A stretch of DNA of 50,912 bases from Pyrinomonadaceae bacterium MAG19_C2-C3 (GCA_024330265.1 JANDLT010000038.1:1-50912), one strand, 5' to 3'. Counted from the stretch's first letter, positions 8,751-19,480 are shown. The notes: generated by a model from the sequence alone, not told the origin. Numbers and translations: made by a program.

Positions 8751-9227
8751 ATGAAATGCCCTTTCTGCGGCTATCTCGAAGATAAAGTCGTTGATTCACG
8801 CGAAGCCCGCGAAGGCGAATCCATACGCCGCCGCCGCGAATGCCTCCGTTGCGAACGACGCTTCACGTCTTACGAACGAATTGATGAAATCCCGTACATG
8901 GTGGTTAAGAAAGACGGGCGACGCGAGCCGTTCGACCGTCAAAAAGTCATGGCGGGACTTCTTCGTGCGTGCGAGAAACGCCCTGTGCCGTCGTCTAAAT
9001 TAGAAGCAATCGTCAACGCGGTCGAAAAGTACGTTCAAGAATCACCGGAGCGCGAACGTCCGACCAGCAAAATCGGTGAAACGATTATGCGGCGATTGAA
9101 AGAACTCGATAAGGTCGCGTATGTGCGTTTCGCTTCCGTGTATCTGGAGTTTGAAGACGTATCGGAATTCATGCACGAACTGAAAAGCTTGGTGCGCGCA
9201 AGGCAGGAAAGAGCAGCGAAAAAGTGA
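8751..9227 (+). CDS. nrdR: Transcriptional repressor NrdR
   Basis: A 158-residue NrdR, the nucleotide-sensing repressor of ribonucleotide reductase genes. The N-terminal zinc ribbon has C3, C6, C31 and C34 (MKCPFCGYL ... CLRCERRF). It is followed by the ATP-cone domain ([17 protein letters not shown] to about residue 140). The length is typical. The ATG at 8751 has an excellent AGGAG 10 bases upstream; an upstream in-frame start at 8679 lies inside the previous gene and is rejected. No reductase gene or NrdR box pair is evident in this window. It shares the strand with lon, 74 bp downstream, and dcd lies further on, but a link in nucleotide metabolism is only thematic. Confidence 0.97.
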   Translation: MKCPFCGYLEDKVVDSREAREGESIRRRRECLRCERRFTSYERIDEIPYMVVKKDGRREPFDRQKVMAGLLRACEKRPVPSSKLEAIVNAVEKYVQESPERERPTSKIGETIMRRLKELDKVAYVRFASVYLEFEDVSEFMHELKSLVRARQERAAKK

Positions 9228-9263
9228 ATATAGCTTGGTTTGGGCTTTCGTTTTCGTCCTGAA

Positions 9264-9286
9264 CTTTCACCTTTCGCCTTTCGCCC
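9264..9286. repeat. CTTTCGC heptad repeat
   Basis: Three consecutive 7-bp units (CTTTCAC, CTTTCGC, CTTTCGC) lie between nrdR and lon. They are the same kind of short heptad array seen elsewhere in the window, but with no inverted partner. Confidence 0.5.
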
Positions 9287-9301
9287 TTATACTTTGCTTC
9301 T

Positions 9302-11782
9302 ATGGCTGCGATAACTAACCCCGAAATCGTTGAAGGCTTACCGGCGACCGACGCGCAAGACGGAAGCGGAAACACACAGCTTCAAGTTCCCGATAAGTTG
9401 CCGGTCTTGCCTTTGCGCGACATCGTTATTTTTCCGTTTATGATTGTGCCGCTCTTTGTGTCGCGTGAGAAAAGTGTGCGCGCGGTCGATGAAGCACTCG
9501 GCGAGAACCGCATGATTCTCCTTGTCTCGCAAAGAGATTTGGACAAGGAAGACCCGGCGGCGGAAGATTTGTATAAGACCGGAACGGTCGCCGTCATCAT
9601 GCGAATGTTGAAACTGCCCGACGGTCGGACGCGCATTCTCGTGCAGGGTTTATTGCGTGCGAACGTCGAACAGGTAACTGATAAAGGCGAGTTTCTCGAA
9701 GCGCGGGTGAAGGTTTTGGAAGAACCGACGGTGGGGGAAAATTCTCTCGAAGTCGAAGCCCTTGTCCGCAACGTGCGCGGCTCGCTTGAGAAGGCGACGA
9801 ATCTCGGCAAAAACATTTCGCCGGAAGTGATGGCGATTGTCACCAACCTCGACGATGCCGGAAGGCTCGCGGATTTGGCAGCGTCGAATCTCGAACTTAA
9901 AGTCGAAAGCGCGCAATCAATCTTAGACATCTCCGACCCTGTGGTGCGCTTAAAGCGCGTCAACGAACTGCTCAACAAGGAAGTCGAAGTCTTAACCGTC
10001 CAACAGGAAATCAACACCCAAGCCCGCGCCGATATTGACCGCTCACAACGCGAGTTCTACCTGCGTCAACAACTCAAGGCTATCAATTCCGAACTCGGCG
10101 AAGGCAACGAACTCGCGGAAGAAGTCGCCAACTTTCGTGAGAAAATCGAAGCCGCGAATATGCCGAAGCACGCCGAAGAGGAAGCCGTTCGTCAATTAAA
10201 AAAACTCGAACGGATGCACCCCGACGCGGCGGAAACCGCGACGCTTCGCAACTGGATGGAGATTATGCTTGACCTCCCTTGGTCAAAGGCTTCGGTGGAC
10301 AATCTCGATTTGAAGCAGGCACAGATTGTTTTAGATGAAGACCATTACGGTTTGGAGAAAGTCAAAGAGCGCATCATCGAAGCCCTCGCGGTCAGGAAAT
10401 TACGCGAGAAGCCGAAAGGCTCAATCCTCTGTTTGGTAGGTCCGCCCGGAGTCGGAAAAACTTCTCTGGGACGTTCCATTGCCCGCGCCCTAGACCGCAA
10501 GTTTGTCCGTTTATCTCTCGGCGGTGTGCATGACGAGGCGGAGATTCGCGGGCATCGTCGCACATATGTCGGGGCGATGCCCGGACGCATCGTGCAGGCT
10601 TTGCAACAGGCGGGAACGAATAACCCGCTCATCATGTTGGACGAAATTGATAAAGTCGGGGCGGATTTTCGCGGCGACCCGTCAAGCGCGCTGCTCGAAG
10701 TTTTAGACCCGGAACAGAACAACTCTTTTCGTGATAACTATCTCAACTTGACGTTTGATTTATCGAACGTGATGTTTATGACGACCGCGAACGTGCTTGA
10801 CACGATTCAACCGCCGCTTCGTGACCGCATGGAAATCATCAGGCTTTCGGGTTACACGGAAGAAGAAAAGTTGGAGATTGCCAATCGCCATTTGATAAAA
10901 AAACAGATGGAGGAGAACGGCATCACCGCGCGTCAAATTCAAATCTCGACGCGCGCCCTCTCGGTCATCATCAAGCAGTACACACAGGAAGCGGGCTTGC
11001 GCCAACTAGAGCGCGAAATCGGCGCGCTGTGTCGCAAAGTCGCGCGTCGCGTCGCGGAGAGCGAAGAGGACGCGAAAGCCGTGACCGTGCGCGTCACGCC
11101 GAAGAACGTGCATGAGTTTTTGGGTGTCCCGAAAACTGCCGCCGATGAGATTCTCAAACACGACGCGATTGGAGTTGCCACCGGACTCGCGTGGACGGCG
11201 GCGGGCGGCGACGTGCTGTTTATCGAAGCTCTAAAAATGAAAGGCAAAGGCACGCTCGTCCTAACCGGACAACTCGGCGACGTGATGAAAGAATCGGCAC
11301 AAGCCGCCTTCTCTTACGCCAAAGCCAACGCCCGCGAACTCGGCATTGACGAAGAAGATTTTGCGAACTACGACCTTCACATACACGTTCCCGAAGGCGC
11401 GATTCCGAAAGACGGACCTTCAGCCGGAATCACACTGGCGACCGCGATGGTCTCGGCACTCTCTGCCAGACCCGTGCGCCGTGACGTGGCGATGACCGGA
11501 GAAATTACTTTGCGCGGCAACGTGCTTCCGGTCGGCGGCGTGAAGGAAAAAGTTTTAGCGGCGCGGCGGGCGCGCGTCACAAAGATTATCCTGCCCCACC
11601 AGAACGAACGCGACATGGAAGAAGTCCCGAAAAATCTGTTCAAAGAAATCGAGTTCGTATTTGTGGATAACGTGCAGAAAGTTCTTGAACACAGTTTGCT
11701 GAAAGCGAAACCGAAAGCCGCCTCTGTGCCAGCCAAATCGGATGAACCGGAACGCCGCCCGAATGTCGCGCACGCGGTTTAG
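9302..11782 (+). CDS. lon: ATP-dependent Lon protease
   Basis: An 826-residue LonA-type protease that degrades misfolded and regulatory proteins in the cytoplasm. The N-terminal substrate-binding LAN domain spans about residues 30-240 ([14 protein letters not shown]). A coiled-coil segment follows. The AAA+ module has its Walker A near residue 380 ([13 protein letters not shown]) and Walker [12 protein letters not shown]. The C-terminal serine protease domain has the catalytic serine S707 in [12 protein letters not shown] and the lysine in [13 protein letters not shown]. Length matches the family. The ATG at 9302 lacks a clear Shine-Dalgarno sequence, perhaps because repeat sequence lies just upstream. 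No heat-shock operator is recognisable. Confidence 0.98.
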   Translation: MAAITNPEIVEGLPATDAQDGSGNTQLQVPDKLPVLPLRDIVIFPFMIVPLFVSREKSVRAVDEALGENRMILLVSQRDLDKEDPAAEDLYKTGTVAVIMRMLKLPDGRTRILVQGLLRANVEQVTDKGEFLEARVKVLEEPTVGENSLEVEALVRNVRGSLEKATNLGKNISPEVMAIVTNLDDAGRLADLAASNLELKVESAQSILDISDPVVRLKRVNELLNKEVEVLTVQQEINTQARADIDRSQREFYLRQQLKAINSELGEGNELAEEVANFREKIEAANMPKHAEEEAVRQLKKLERMHPDAAETATLRNWMEIMLDLPWSKASVDNLDLKQAQIVLDEDHYGLEKVKERIIEALAVRKLREKPKGSILCLVGPPGVGKTSLGRSIARALDRKFVRLSLGGVHDEAEIRGHRRTYVGAMPGRIVQALQQAGTNNPLIMLDEIDKVGADFRGDPSSALLEVLDPEQNNSFRDNYLNLTFDLSNVMFMTTANVLDTIQPPLRDRMEIIRLSGYTEEEKLEIANRHLIKKQMEENGITARQIQISTRALSVIIKQYTQEAGLRQLEREIGALCRKVARRVAESEEDAKAVTVRVTPKNVHEFLGVPKTAADEILKHDAIGVATGLAWTAAGGDVLFIEALKMKGKGTLVLTGQLGDVMKESAQAAFSYAKANARELGIDEEDFANYDLHIHVPEGAIPKDGPSAGITLATAMVSALSARPVRRDVAMTGEITLRGNVLPVGGVKEKVLAARRARVTKIILPHQNERDMEEVPKNLFKEIEFVFVDNVQKVLEHSLLKAKPKAASVPAKSDEPERRPNVAHAV

Positions 11783-12076
11783 TAAAGCGATGTGTTCGCT
11801 TCGATAATTGCGTCAAAACATTTCAACACCTGCGGATTAAAGCTTGCCGCATCTCGTGAATTGTTGCAGAATCATCACCGGGACGAACCAACCGCGTTTG
11901 CTCCTGTGGCATCTATTTTTGGAACTTGCGAAAGCATGGCGTGGTTAAAGAGTATGGAAAGCCGCCTTGCTTCGCAGTTTTCTTTTGTTTGAAAGCGATT
12001 GACTCGCGTTTTACCGGCATGTAAGCTGACCGCGTTTCAAGTCGAGTGATTGCATTTTTGTTTCGACGGTTGCGCC

Positions 12077-12122
12077 GCGATTGTTTCAAAATATCCTTCC
12101 CCCGAAGATATTTTGAAATCGC
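12077..12122. other. Long hairpin in the lon-transglycosylase gap
   Basis: TTTCAAAATATC (12084-12095) pairs perfectly with GATATTTTGAAA (12107-12118). CTT/AAG extends the stem inward around a C-rich loop, and GCGAT/ATCGC extends it outward with one bulge. It lacks a T-tract, so it could be a factor-independent 3' boundary for the lon mRNA or a processing site. The remainder of the gap (11783-12224) holds no gene I can support. Confidence 0.6.
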
Positions 12123-12224
12123 TGTCGCTTTCCATAGAACTAACCGCACAGTGTTCGGGCAATGCCTGATGAAATAAACAGGCATAAATATTTCGCTCCG
12201 AAACTGCTAAGGAGAATTAAGTTG

Positions 12225-13862
12225 ATGACGTATTTTCGCCGTTCCCCCGCCGCCCTTCTACTCGTCGCCGCACTCTTTGCGCCGAATGTCCAACTCATCG
12301 CCCAAGTCCCGACCGCTTCCGCTTCGCGCAACGTGCAGTCACAAATCGAACGTGACGAAGCCCGCGTCAAAGCGATTATTAATGCGGCGGAAAGACTTTG
12401 GTACGAAGGCACATTACATCTTAAAGACAACCAGCGTTTGCAGGCGCGCGACAAGTTCGATAAGTCGGTTGATGTCGTGCTTGAGTCGGGTATGGATGTG
12501 CGCGGCAATCCGCGACTTCAACAGTATTACAGCGAACTCGTCGAAAGAATTTATCGTTTGGAAGTCGGTGCGGGACAACCGCAACCTTCTCTTGTCGCGC
12601 AAGTCGCGCAGACTTTAGCTCCCGCCCAAGACGGGCGCACCATAGTCACCGCGACTCCGGCGCAAGACGGCAAACTTAATCCGCCGCCGCCGCAAGTAGG
12701 GTTTCGTGAGCAAAAGTTTGAGCCTTCGCCGCTTGATGATTTAAGCAAACTTAAACTCACCACAGCCGAAGAACAGGTCACAACCGAAGAACTCGTCGAA
12801 CTCGAAGAAACGAAACTGTCGCTCGGATTTAAGTTCAACACGCACGCGTTGGTTCAGCAATACATCAATTATTATCAAGGTCGCGGACGCTCGACAATGG
12901 AAAGCGGCTTGCGTCGTTCCGGTCGGTTCATGCGTTTAGCGAAACGGATTTTCCGCGAAGAAGGCGTACCGGAAGACATCGCGTGGCTCGGTCAAGTCGA
13001 ATCGGCATGGCGACCGACGGCGCGCTCATGGGCGGCGGCTTCGGGCTTATGGCAATTCATTCCCAGCACGGGATCGCGTTTCGGCTTGCGTCAAACCGCG
13101 TGGGTTGACGAACGCAACAGCTTCGAGAAGGCGACGCGCGCATCTGCACGTTATTTGAAATGGCTCAACAATCGTTACAACGGCAACTGGGAACTTGCGA
13201 TGGGCGCGTACAACACCGGCGAAGGCAACATTGACCGCGCGATTCGCCGCGCCGGACGCCCTGATTTCTGGGCGACATATCCCTTCATCGCACAGGAAAC
13301 GCGCAACTATGTGCCGAACATTTTAGCGACGATTCTTATCGCCAAGAATCCGGCAAAGTACGGCTTCCACAACATCAAGCCGGAAGCACCGCTCTCTTAC
13401 GATGAAGTCCGCGTGCCTTCGGCAACGAGTCTTCAACTCATCGCCAACCTGACGGGTTCGAGTCTCGATTACTTGCGAAGCATCAACCCCGAACTACGCC
13501 GCGATGTGACGCCGCGCGGTGAAGCCTACGTCGTCCGCGTTCCCGCCGGACGCGCGACACAATTCGTCGCGGGTTTGCGCGGAGTCCCCGCTGGTCTGCG
13601 TGACGGCGGAGGCGTACAACTTGCCAGTAAAAGTTACGTTCGTGCCGGACAGACCGCACCGACCGGATCGAGTTTGAAGAAAGTGCGCGCCAAAGCGGGC
13701 GAGACGATTGCCTCAATCGCCGCCCGTTACGGCGTCGCCGCCGATGAAGTCGCACGCTTAAACGGCATCGCCGCCAACATCGCGCTCACCGCCAATCAAG
13801 AAATCACCGTCCCGTCACAAGGTGCGGGGTCTGCGCCCGCGCGTCCCACACGAAGAAGATAA
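12225..13862 (+). CDS. Membrane-bound lytic transglycosylase (MltD-like) with LysM
   Basis: A 545-residue exported peptidoglycan hydrolase. A signal peptide spans about residues 1-27 (SPAALLLVAALFAP). A coiled or repeat-containing region (to about 190) precedes the SLT domain. The SLT catalytic glutamate is E259 in VESAW, with ASGLWQFIPSTGSRFGL and AMGAYNTGEGN further along. A degenerate LysM-like segment (SLQLIANLTGSSLDYLRSIN) and a good C-terminal LysM (ETIASIAARYGVAADEVARL) bind glycan. The ATG at 12225 has AAGGAG 10 bases upstream; an in-frame start at 12162 is rejected. It probably cleaves glycan strands to make 1,6-anhydro ends during wall turnover. Confidence 0.93.
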   Translation: MTYFRRSPAALLLVAALFAPNVQLIAQVPTASASRNVQSQIERDEARVKAIINAAERLWYEGTLHLKDNQRLQARDKFDKSVDVVLESGMDVRGNPRLQQYYSELVERIYRLEVGAGQPQPSLVAQVAQTLAPAQDGRTIVTATPAQDGKLNPPPPQVGFREQKFEPSPLDDLSKLKLTTAEEQVTTEELVELEETKLSLGFKFNTHALVQQYINYYQGRGRSTMESGLRRSGRFMRLAKRIFREEGVPEDIAWLGQVESAWRPTARSWAAASGLWQFIPSTGSRFGLRQTAWVDERNSFEKATRASARYLKWLNNRYNGNWELAMGAYNTGEGNIDRAIRRAGRPDFWATYPFIAQETRNYVPNILATILIAKNPAKYGFHNIKPEAPLSYDEVRVPSATSLQLIANLTGSSLDYLRSINPELRRDVTPRGEAYVVRVPAGRATQFVAGLRGVPAGLRDGGGVQLASKSYVRAGQTAPTGSSLKKVRAKAGETIASIAARYGVAADEVARLNGIAANIALTANQEITVPSQGAGSAPARPTRRR

Positions 13863-13865
13863 AAT

Positions 13866-13949
13866 CAGGAGCCAGAAGTCAGGAGCCAGAAGCCAGAATG
13901 AAGACATGCGTTTTTATTCTGGCTTCTGACTTCTGGCTACTGACTCCTC
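13866..13949. repeat. Inverted heptad repeat upstream of comM
   Basis: The left arm (13866-13899) consists of alternating CAGGAGC and CAGAAGC/T units. The right arm (13916-13948) is the complement, with units such as CTTCTGG and CTCCTC. Together they form a long hairpin with a loop of about 16 bases. It fills nearly all of the gap before comM and leaves that gene without a recognisable Shine-Dalgarno sequence. Confidence 0.85.
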
Positions 13950-13955
13950 AAAATT

Positions 13956-15587
13956 ATGCTTTTCCGCACTCAATCGGCTGCCGTCTATGGCATTGACGCC
14001 GACCTTGTTGAGGTCGAGGTTGATTTGACTCCGGCGCGTGGTGAAAGCGACAGTCCGGCGTCCGTCACCATCGTCGGCTTGCCCGATGCCGCCGTGCGTG
14101 AATCGCGCGAACGCATACGCGCGGCGATAAATAACAGCGGCTTCTTTTTCCCGTTTCATAAAACGACTATCAACCTTGCTCCCGCCGATGTGCGTAAGGA
14201 AGGCGCGAGTTTCGATTTGCCGATTGCGCTTGGAATCTTAGGCGCGAACGGCGACATCGAAGGCATGAATGAGACGGGCGGCAAGTCAGGTAACAAGGCG
14301 GGCGAGAACCACGAAGCGCACACATCACTTACTGACGTTTTGACGGTTGGCGAACTCTCGCTTGACGGTTCGGTACGCGCGATAAAGGGCGCGTTGTCAA
14401 TCGCGTTACGGGCGCGTGAAGCGAGCATCAAGTTTCTGTTGTTGCCGGAAGAGAACGCGAAAGAAGCGGCGGTTGTCAGTGGCATTGATGTCTATGCGGT
14501 GACGAGTTTGCGCGGCGCGGTTGACTTAATCACACGTCTCGGACGCGCGGCACAGACAGGCAATTATCCCGCGCCGCTTCGTGTTGACATGGTGGAACTG
14601 CTCGCGCACCGCGAAGACGCGCGCGTGGATTTCGCGGAAGTGCGCGGACAGTTCGCGGCAAAGCGCGCTCTGGAAGTGGCGAGTGCGGGCGGTCACAACA
14701 TCTTGTTGATAGGTCCGCCGGGTTCGGGCAAGACGATGTTGGCGAAGCGTTTGCCGACGATTCTGCCGCCGCTCGAATTTGAAGCCGCGTTGGAACTGAC
14801 GAAAATCTATTCCGTCGCCGGACTCACCAACCGCACAGGACTCATCACACAGCGTCCTTTCCGCAATCCGCACCACACGATTTCCGATGCCGGACTTATC
14901 GGCGGCGGAGCCGTACCGCGTCCCGGAGAGGTTTCGCTCGCGCATCACGGCGTGCTGTTTCTTGACGAACTGCCGGAGTTTGACCGGAGCGTTCTCGAAG
15001 TTTTGCGCCAACCTTTGGAAGATAAACAGGTCACAATTTCACGCGCGGCGATGGCTCTGACGTTCCCCGCGTCGTTCATGTTGGCAGCCGCGATGAATCC
15101 TTGCCCGTGCGGTTTTTGGAACGACCCGACGCGCGAATGTCGTTGCACGCCGTTACAGATTGACCGCTATGTCGGGCGCATTTCGGGTCCCTTGCTCGAC
15201 CGTATAGACATCCACATTGACGTTCCCGCCGTCGGCTTCAAAGACCTTCGCGGCGACGCTCCGCCGGGCGGCGAAACTTCCGCCGTGATACGCGAACGTG
15301 TGAAAGCGGCGCGCGATAAACAACATGTGCGCTTGAGGGGTGAAAACATCTTTTCCAACGCGCAAATGGCGGCGGGCGAGATACGCAAACATTGCCGCAT
15401 TGACGCGGAATGCGAAGCGATGTTGGAAGCCGCGATGCGACGACAAGGCTTGTCGGCACGCGCCTATCACCGCATACTGAAAGTCTCGCGCACGATTGCC
15501 GACCTTGAAGGTAAAGACGATATTACGTCCACACACTTGGCGGAAGCCGTCGGTTATCGTTCGCTCGACCGGACGTATTGGGCATGA
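13956..15587 (+). CDS. comM: YifB/ComM family Mg-chelatase-like AAA+ ATPase
   Basis: A 543-residue protein of the YifB/ComM family, hexameric helicases that promote branch migration during natural transformation. The N-terminal ChlI-like domain ([37 protein letters not shown]) is followed by the AAA+ core. Its Walker A is [15 protein letters not shown] and the segment [19 protein letters not shown] is family-typical. The Walker B-like [11 protein letters not shown] and the cysteine-containing [16 protein letters not shown] are also present. A C-terminal Mg_chelatase_C domain ends the protein. The residues around 105-125 ([20 protein letters not shown]) are an insertion relative to what I remember of the family. 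The start ATG lies at the edge of a heptad inverted repeat. Confidence 0.95.
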   Translation: MLFRTQSAAVYGIDADLVEVEVDLTPARGESDSPASVTIVGLPDAAVRESRERIRAAINNSGFFFPFHKTTINLAPADVRKEGASFDLPIALGILGANGDIEGMNETGGKSGNKAGENHEAHTSLTDVLTVGELSLDGSVRAIKGALSIALRAREASIKFLLLPEENAKEAAVVSGIDVYAVTSLRGAVDLITRLGRAAQTGNYPAPLRVDMVELLAHREDARVDFAEVRGQFAAKRALEVASAGGHNILLIGPPGSGKTMLAKRLPTILPPLEFEAALELTKIYSVAGLTNRTGLITQRPFRNPHHTISDAGLIGGGAVPRPGEVSLAHHGVLFLDELPEFDRSVLEVLRQPLEDKQVTISRAAMALTFPASFMLAAAMNPCPCGFWNDPTRECRCTPLQIDRYVGRISGPLLDRIDIHIDVPAVGFKDLRGDAPPGGETSAVIRERVKAARDKQHVRLRGENIFSNAQMAAGEIRKHCRIDAECEAMLEAAMRRQGLSARAYHRILKVSRTIADLEGKDDITSTHLAEAVGYRSLDRTYWA

Positions 15588-15840
15588 GTCAGGCTTGGGT
15601 TGGGCTTAGAAAGTTGTGGTATTGAAAAGATTTTAAGCGTGGTGTGAAGGGGTCGAAGACGCCTTTTCACATCGCATGAAAGTTTGTAAAAACAACGGCG
15701 AGAGGCAACGACTGGCGGAAAATAGCGCATCACAACCGCGTGTCCGAGAGAGTGCGCGACCTCAAGTTTTTGTCGCGCGTGCGGGACGCGCAACAAGAGT
15801 CAGAGTTCACCTCAAACGGAGTAAGGATACACGCGAAATT

Positions 15841-16503
15841 ATGGAAGCTACTTTCACGTCACCATGGCAATTAACCGCCAAACCTAAACGCCGCACCGCC
15901 GCGCCTACGCGCGATAAGCAGACGACTGTGAGTGTAACGGAGACTATCAAACCGGCAACCGATTTCGAGTTGACGCAAGCGGCTTCGACGGGCGACTTAC
16001 AAGCCTTCGAGCAGCTTTACGAGCGTCACAATCGGCGCGTCTATTCGCTGTGTTTGCGTATGACGACGAACACCGCCGAAGCCGAAGATTTGACGCAAGA
16101 AGTTTTTATCCAACTGTTTCGCAAGACCGGAAGCTTTCGCGGCGAGTCGGCTTTCACGACGTGGCTGCATCGCCTGACGGTCAATCAAGTCTTGATGCAC
16201 TTCCGCAAACGCGGCGTCAAAATGGAACAGACGACCGACGACGGCGAGACTCCGATTCAAATCGTGAAGGGGACGGAGAATCCGAACCGGATGCCGGTCG
16301 TTGACCGCATCGCCCTTGATAAAGCGATTTCACAGCTTCCGCCCGGCTACCGCACGGTGTTTCTTCTCCATGATGTGGAAGGACACGAACACGAAGAAAT
16401 CGCCCGTATGCTCGGCGTTTCCGTCGGCACATCGAAATCGCAGTTGCACAAGGGACGCATGAAATTACGCGGACTTCTCAGGCAACAATCAGGCGGCAAA
16501 TAG
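15841..16503 (+). CDS. ECF RNA polymerase sigma factor
   Basis: A 220-residue ECF sigma factor. The first 40 residues are a basic, low-complexity extension. Region 2 contains [33 protein letters not shown] and [20 protein letters not shown]. Region 4 contains [20 protein letters not shown] and the helix-turn-helix [20 protein letters not shown]. The reading frame is open from 15676, but the upstream residues look unlike a sigma factor, so I chose the ATG at 15841. The anti-sigma gene follows 163 bp downstream, then two exported proteins. The arrangement parallels the minus-strand module at 4.5-7.2 kb. No candidate signal can be named. Confidence 0.93.
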   Translation: MEATFTSPWQLTAKPKRRTAAPTRDKQTTVSVTETIKPATDFELTQAASTGDLQAFEQLYERHNRRVYSLCLRMTTNTAEAEDLTQEVFIQLFRKTGSFRGESAFTTWLHRLTVNQVLMHFRKRGVKMEQTTDDGETPIQIVKGTENPNRMPVVDRIALDKAISQLPPGYRTVFLLHDVEGHEHEEIARMLGVSVGTSKSQLHKGRMKLRGLLRQQSGGK

Positions 16504-16666
16504 CTTCATAGTTCGCTTGCCGTAAATCGTTCGCAAGTTAATTTTACGATGCCGTTCATTCGATGATTATTCAATGATTGAACGATTCGCCTGCGGTGCG
16601 TGCGCCCTTATCTGTGAGTAGAAGCACGCGGTTGGAAACTCTAAAGTGTTAAAGGTTATACCCACG

Positions 16667-17470
16667 ATGGACTGTCAAAAGTGTCATGAACTCCTCAGCG
16701 ATTTCCTTGACAACTCCCTCACCGGCGACGATTCCAATTTGTTGAGCGTCCACTTGAAAGAGTGTTTGAGTTGCGACGAGGCACACCGCGAACTCGGTGA
16801 CATCACCGCCCTCGCCCGCACCGATTACGCCGAAACATACGCTCCGCATAACAGCCGGACTTTGTGGCTTCGCATACGCGAACAGGTCGAAGGCGATGTG
16901 GATTGGGCGGAGCAAGCCGCGCAGACATTAACCCACCAAACAACCGTCAATCCTACGTCCCGTTACCTCACGCATGAGAGTTGGTGGTCGCGCGTGTGGA
17001 ACGCGCGTTGGGAAGTCAGTGCGCCGCAAACCGCCGCGTTCGCTTCCGTGATGCTCGTCGTCGCCATGATTACGGCGTTCGGTTTGAACGGCAATCGCAC
17101 GTCGCTTGATGAAGCCGATGCGACGACGACATCGGATGTCGCGTCACGCAACTTCGCCGCGCCGCAGATGAATCTTGTCGGCAATAGTAGTGCAACCTCG
17201 CCGCAAGCGCGTCGCATCGGTTACGAAGATTATGTTCGCCAGCAACAGGCGGAAGCAGAGTATTGGATGCAGCGCGTCGCAACACGCAAGGCGAGATTTA
17301 CGCCGCAGTTGCTCGATTCTTACGAGCGTTCGCTCGCGTCGCTTGACCAGACGGTCGCCGAATCGCTTGACGAACTGCGCCGCAATCCACAAGACGAAAT
17401 CAGCGTCGAAATCTTGAACCACGCGCTTCAAGAAAAAGCCGAATTGCTAAAAGAGTTTTCGGAGTTTTAA
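16667..17470 (+). CDS. zf-HC2 anti-sigma factor
   Basis: A 267-residue anti-sigma protein. The N-terminal zinc-binding motif reads CQKCHELLSDFLDN ... HLKECLSC, matching zf-HC2. One transmembrane helix lies near residue 130 (AAFASVMLVVAMITAFGLNG). The outer C-terminal region is helical and charged (YVRQQQAEAEYWMQRVATRK and the coiled-coil-like LDSYERSLASLDQTVAESL). The ATG at 16667 is preferred to a GTG at 16646 because it begins MDCQKCHELL and has AAAGG upstream. It presumably binds the ECF factor encoded just before it. The extracytoplasmic coiled coil may sense a signal, which is inference. Confidence 0.88.
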   Translation: MDCQKCHELLSDFLDNSLTGDDSNLLSVHLKECLSCDEAHRELGDITALARTDYAETYAPHNSRTLWLRIREQVEGDVDWAEQAAQTLTHQTTVNPTSRYLTHESWWSRVWNARWEVSAPQTAAFASVMLVVAMITAFGLNGNRTSLDEADATTTSDVASRNFAAPQMNLVGNSSATSPQARRIGYEDYVRQQQAEAEYWMQRVATRKARFTPQLLDSYERSLASLDQTVAESLDELRRNPQDEISVEILNHALQEKAELLKEFSEF

Positions 17471-17614
17471 TAAACCGTCCGGCAAGTCTTAAATACGCTT
17501 TAACACATACGCGCCCGCGCCGTCTTTCAATTTCTTCAAAACGCGCGGGTGTCTGTGCGAAGAAACTAAAAAGAGAATTGCCGACGAAGATTCAAGTCAA
17601 CGAAGTTTTAAGTA

Positions 17615-18379
17615 ATGAGATTCCGGCGAACCACAACCTCGAAGATTAACCCGACACCACACCGTCGCCGCGCCCGTGTCGCGCTCGCGCTTTTGTTTCT
17701 GCTTGTTCCGGCATCGCTCGATGTTTTCGCGCAAAAGCAATTCAAGAAAACTTATCCGGCACGCTCAAACGTCAATCTTCAATTAACCAATTCTTCCGGC
17801 ACGGTGCGCGTCGAAGTTTGGAATCGCAACGAAATCGAAGTCCGCGCGCAACTCGAATCGTCCATGCAACTCAATCCGCAATTAAGCGAGAACGGATTGG
17901 AAATCAACGTCATGCACGACAACATGCGGCGCAACAATTTAGGCGATGCCAACTTTCAAATTCGCGTTCCCGCCGATGCTTCCGTCGCTGTTAAGACGAT
18001 GCTCGGCAATATCATCGTGCGCGGCGTGCAGGGGTCTTTTGTGCGGGCTTCGATAGGCACACGCGGCGACATAGAACTTACGGAAATCAACACCTCGCAG
18101 GTTCTCGCGGAGACGCGCGGCGGCGACATCTTCTTTGCGGGCGACATGATGAATCGGGGCATTTATCGGTTCACTTCGTGGGACGGTGACGTTCGTTTGC
18201 GCCTGCCGCAAAACGCGCAGTTCTCTCTCGACGCACGCGCTCCGCATTCACGCAACATTGACTTGGGGATTTTCGCTAACCGCTTTAATCGCGTCGGCGA
18301 AGGACGCCGCGCCGTTGGTGGAAGCGGTGCATCATGCGATGTGATGAGTGCGCGCGGTTCGATTTTTATGCTTCGCTAA
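17615..18379 (+). CDS. Exported DUF4097-like beta-solenoid protein
   Basis: A 254-residue secreted protein. A signal peptide covers about residues 1-40 (ALALLFLLVPASLDVFA). The rest is repetitive, with beta-strand patterns such as VNLQLTNSSGTVRVEVWNRN, VAVKTMLGNIIVRGVQG and RGDIELTEINTSQVLAETRGGD. These fit the DUF4097 putative-adhesin fold, a right-handed beta solenoid. It is the third gene of the ECF/anti-sigma module, 144 bp after the anti-sigma gene, and a likely target or structural partner. No enzymatic residues are visible. A second, related gene follows after 15 bp. Confidence 0.75.
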   Translation: MRFRRTTTSKINPTPHRRRARVALALLFLLVPASLDVFAQKQFKKTYPARSNVNLQLTNSSGTVRVEVWNRNEIEVRAQLESSMQLNPQLSENGLEINVMHDNMRRNNLGDANFQIRVPADASVAVKTMLGNIIVRGVQGSFVRASIGTRGDIELTEINTSQVLAETRGGDIFFAGDMMNRGIYRFTSWDGDVRLRLPQNAQFSLDARAPHSRNIDLGIFANRFNRVGEGRRAVGGSGASCDVMSARGSIFMLR

Positions 18380-18394
18380 AACATACTTTGAGCA

Positions 18395-19480
18395 TTGGAT
18401 TTCAAATCTGAAATCGAAGCCTTCCGTTTTCACCTCCGACTTGCGTCAAACGTGAACAACTTACTAAGCCTGAAATCAAAGCGAAGCCGCGCTGCGTTTA
18501 ACGCGCGGCGCGGCTTTGTCTGTGTCTGCCTGATGTTTGTGATTGCTTACGGCATTGATTGTACGGCGGCACGCGCGCAATCCGGTAAAGCTAAAAATCC
18601 CGCGCCCGAAAAATCCGTTGCATCGAACTCCGCGCTTCTCACACGCCGCACGACACGCCGCGAACTTCGCCGCTTTCCTTATGGCAGCAGCCTCGCACTG
18701 CTCGCCGCGCCCGTTGGTTCGGTCACGATTGAAGCGTGGTCACGACCGGAAATCGAAATCGAAGCCGACATCGAATCACGCGCCGCGTCGGAAGCCGACC
18801 TCGACCAACTCGCCCTCGTCAATAATTTCATCGTTGACGCCGAATCTCCGAACCGCATTCAAATTTTAACCGTCGGCACGCACGACCGTAAGTACATGAA
18901 GCGCGTCGCCAAGAATTTTCCGAAGCGATTACTAAACGCCGATTGGAAGATTGATTACCGCATTCGCGTTCCCGCGCTTATTGATTTGGAATTAAACACC
19001 GGACGCGGTGCGGTACGGTTGACAGGCACGGAAGGAAGTCTGCGCTTAACGGCGATTGAGGGCGACGTGACTTTAGCACTCGCGGGCGGCGACCTCGCGG
19101 CGACCGTCGGGGCGGGAACGATTACGCTTCGTCCCACGGCGCGCAGTTGGCGCGGGCGCGGGGTTGATGTGCGATTAGGGTCGGGAACTTTCAACGTCGA
19201 ACTGCCCGCCGATTTCAACGCCGCGATTGATGCCAACGTGCTTCGCACAGGGCGCATTGAACAAATCTATCCCGGACTCACCGCGCCGGAAGATTCGCTA
19301 ATCAGTTCTTCGACGACATCAACCGATTCATCATCGAACACCACACCAGCCACCACCGCGCAAACTTCATTGCGAACCTTGCGCGTGCGTGCCGGAATGG
19401 GCGGCGCGCCTTTCGTCCTAACGGTTGGCGACGGTCTGCTTCGTATCCTTCCCGCTGCCGTATCTTCATCTCAACCGTAA
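18395..19480 (+). CDS. Exported DUF4097-like protein, second copy
   Basis: A 361-residue frame with the same architecture as its upstream neighbour: an export signal (VCLMFVIAYGIDCTAARAQS), then solenoid-type repeats (GSVTIEAWSRPEIEIEADIE, LELNTGRGAVRLTGTEGSL, DLAATVGAGTITL). A Ser/Thr-rich segment lies near residue 310. The start is uncertain: TTG at 18395 gives a long leader, whereas GTG at 18452 gives a more normal signal peptide length. Neither has a good ribosome-binding site. The shared sequence patterns suggest a tandem duplication of an envelope protein gene. Its function is unknown; adhesin or periplasmic scaffold roles would fit. Confidence 0.7.
   Translation: MDFKSEIEAFRFHLRLASNVNNLLSLKSKRSRAAFNARRGFVCVCLMFVIAYGIDCTAARAQSGKAKNPAPEKSVASNSALLTRRTTRRELRRFPYGSSLALLAAPVGSVTIEAWSRPEIEIEADIESRAASEADLDQLALVNNFIVDAESPNRIQILTVGTHDRKYMKRVAKNFPKRLLNADWKIDYRIRVPALIDLELNTGRGAVRLTGTEGSLRLTAIEGDVTLALAGGDLAATVGAGTITLRPTARSWRGRGVDVRLGSGTFNVELPADFNAAIDANVLRTGRIEQIYPGLTAPEDSLISSSTTSTDSSSNTTPATTAQTSLRTLRVRAGMGGAPFVLTVGDGLLRILPAAVSSSQP

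Noticed and set aside
11792..11992. 66-residue plus-strand frame downstream of lon
   Set aside because: No Shine-Dalgarno sequence, no recognisable composition or motif, and it lies in an otherwise non-coding gap with hairpins.
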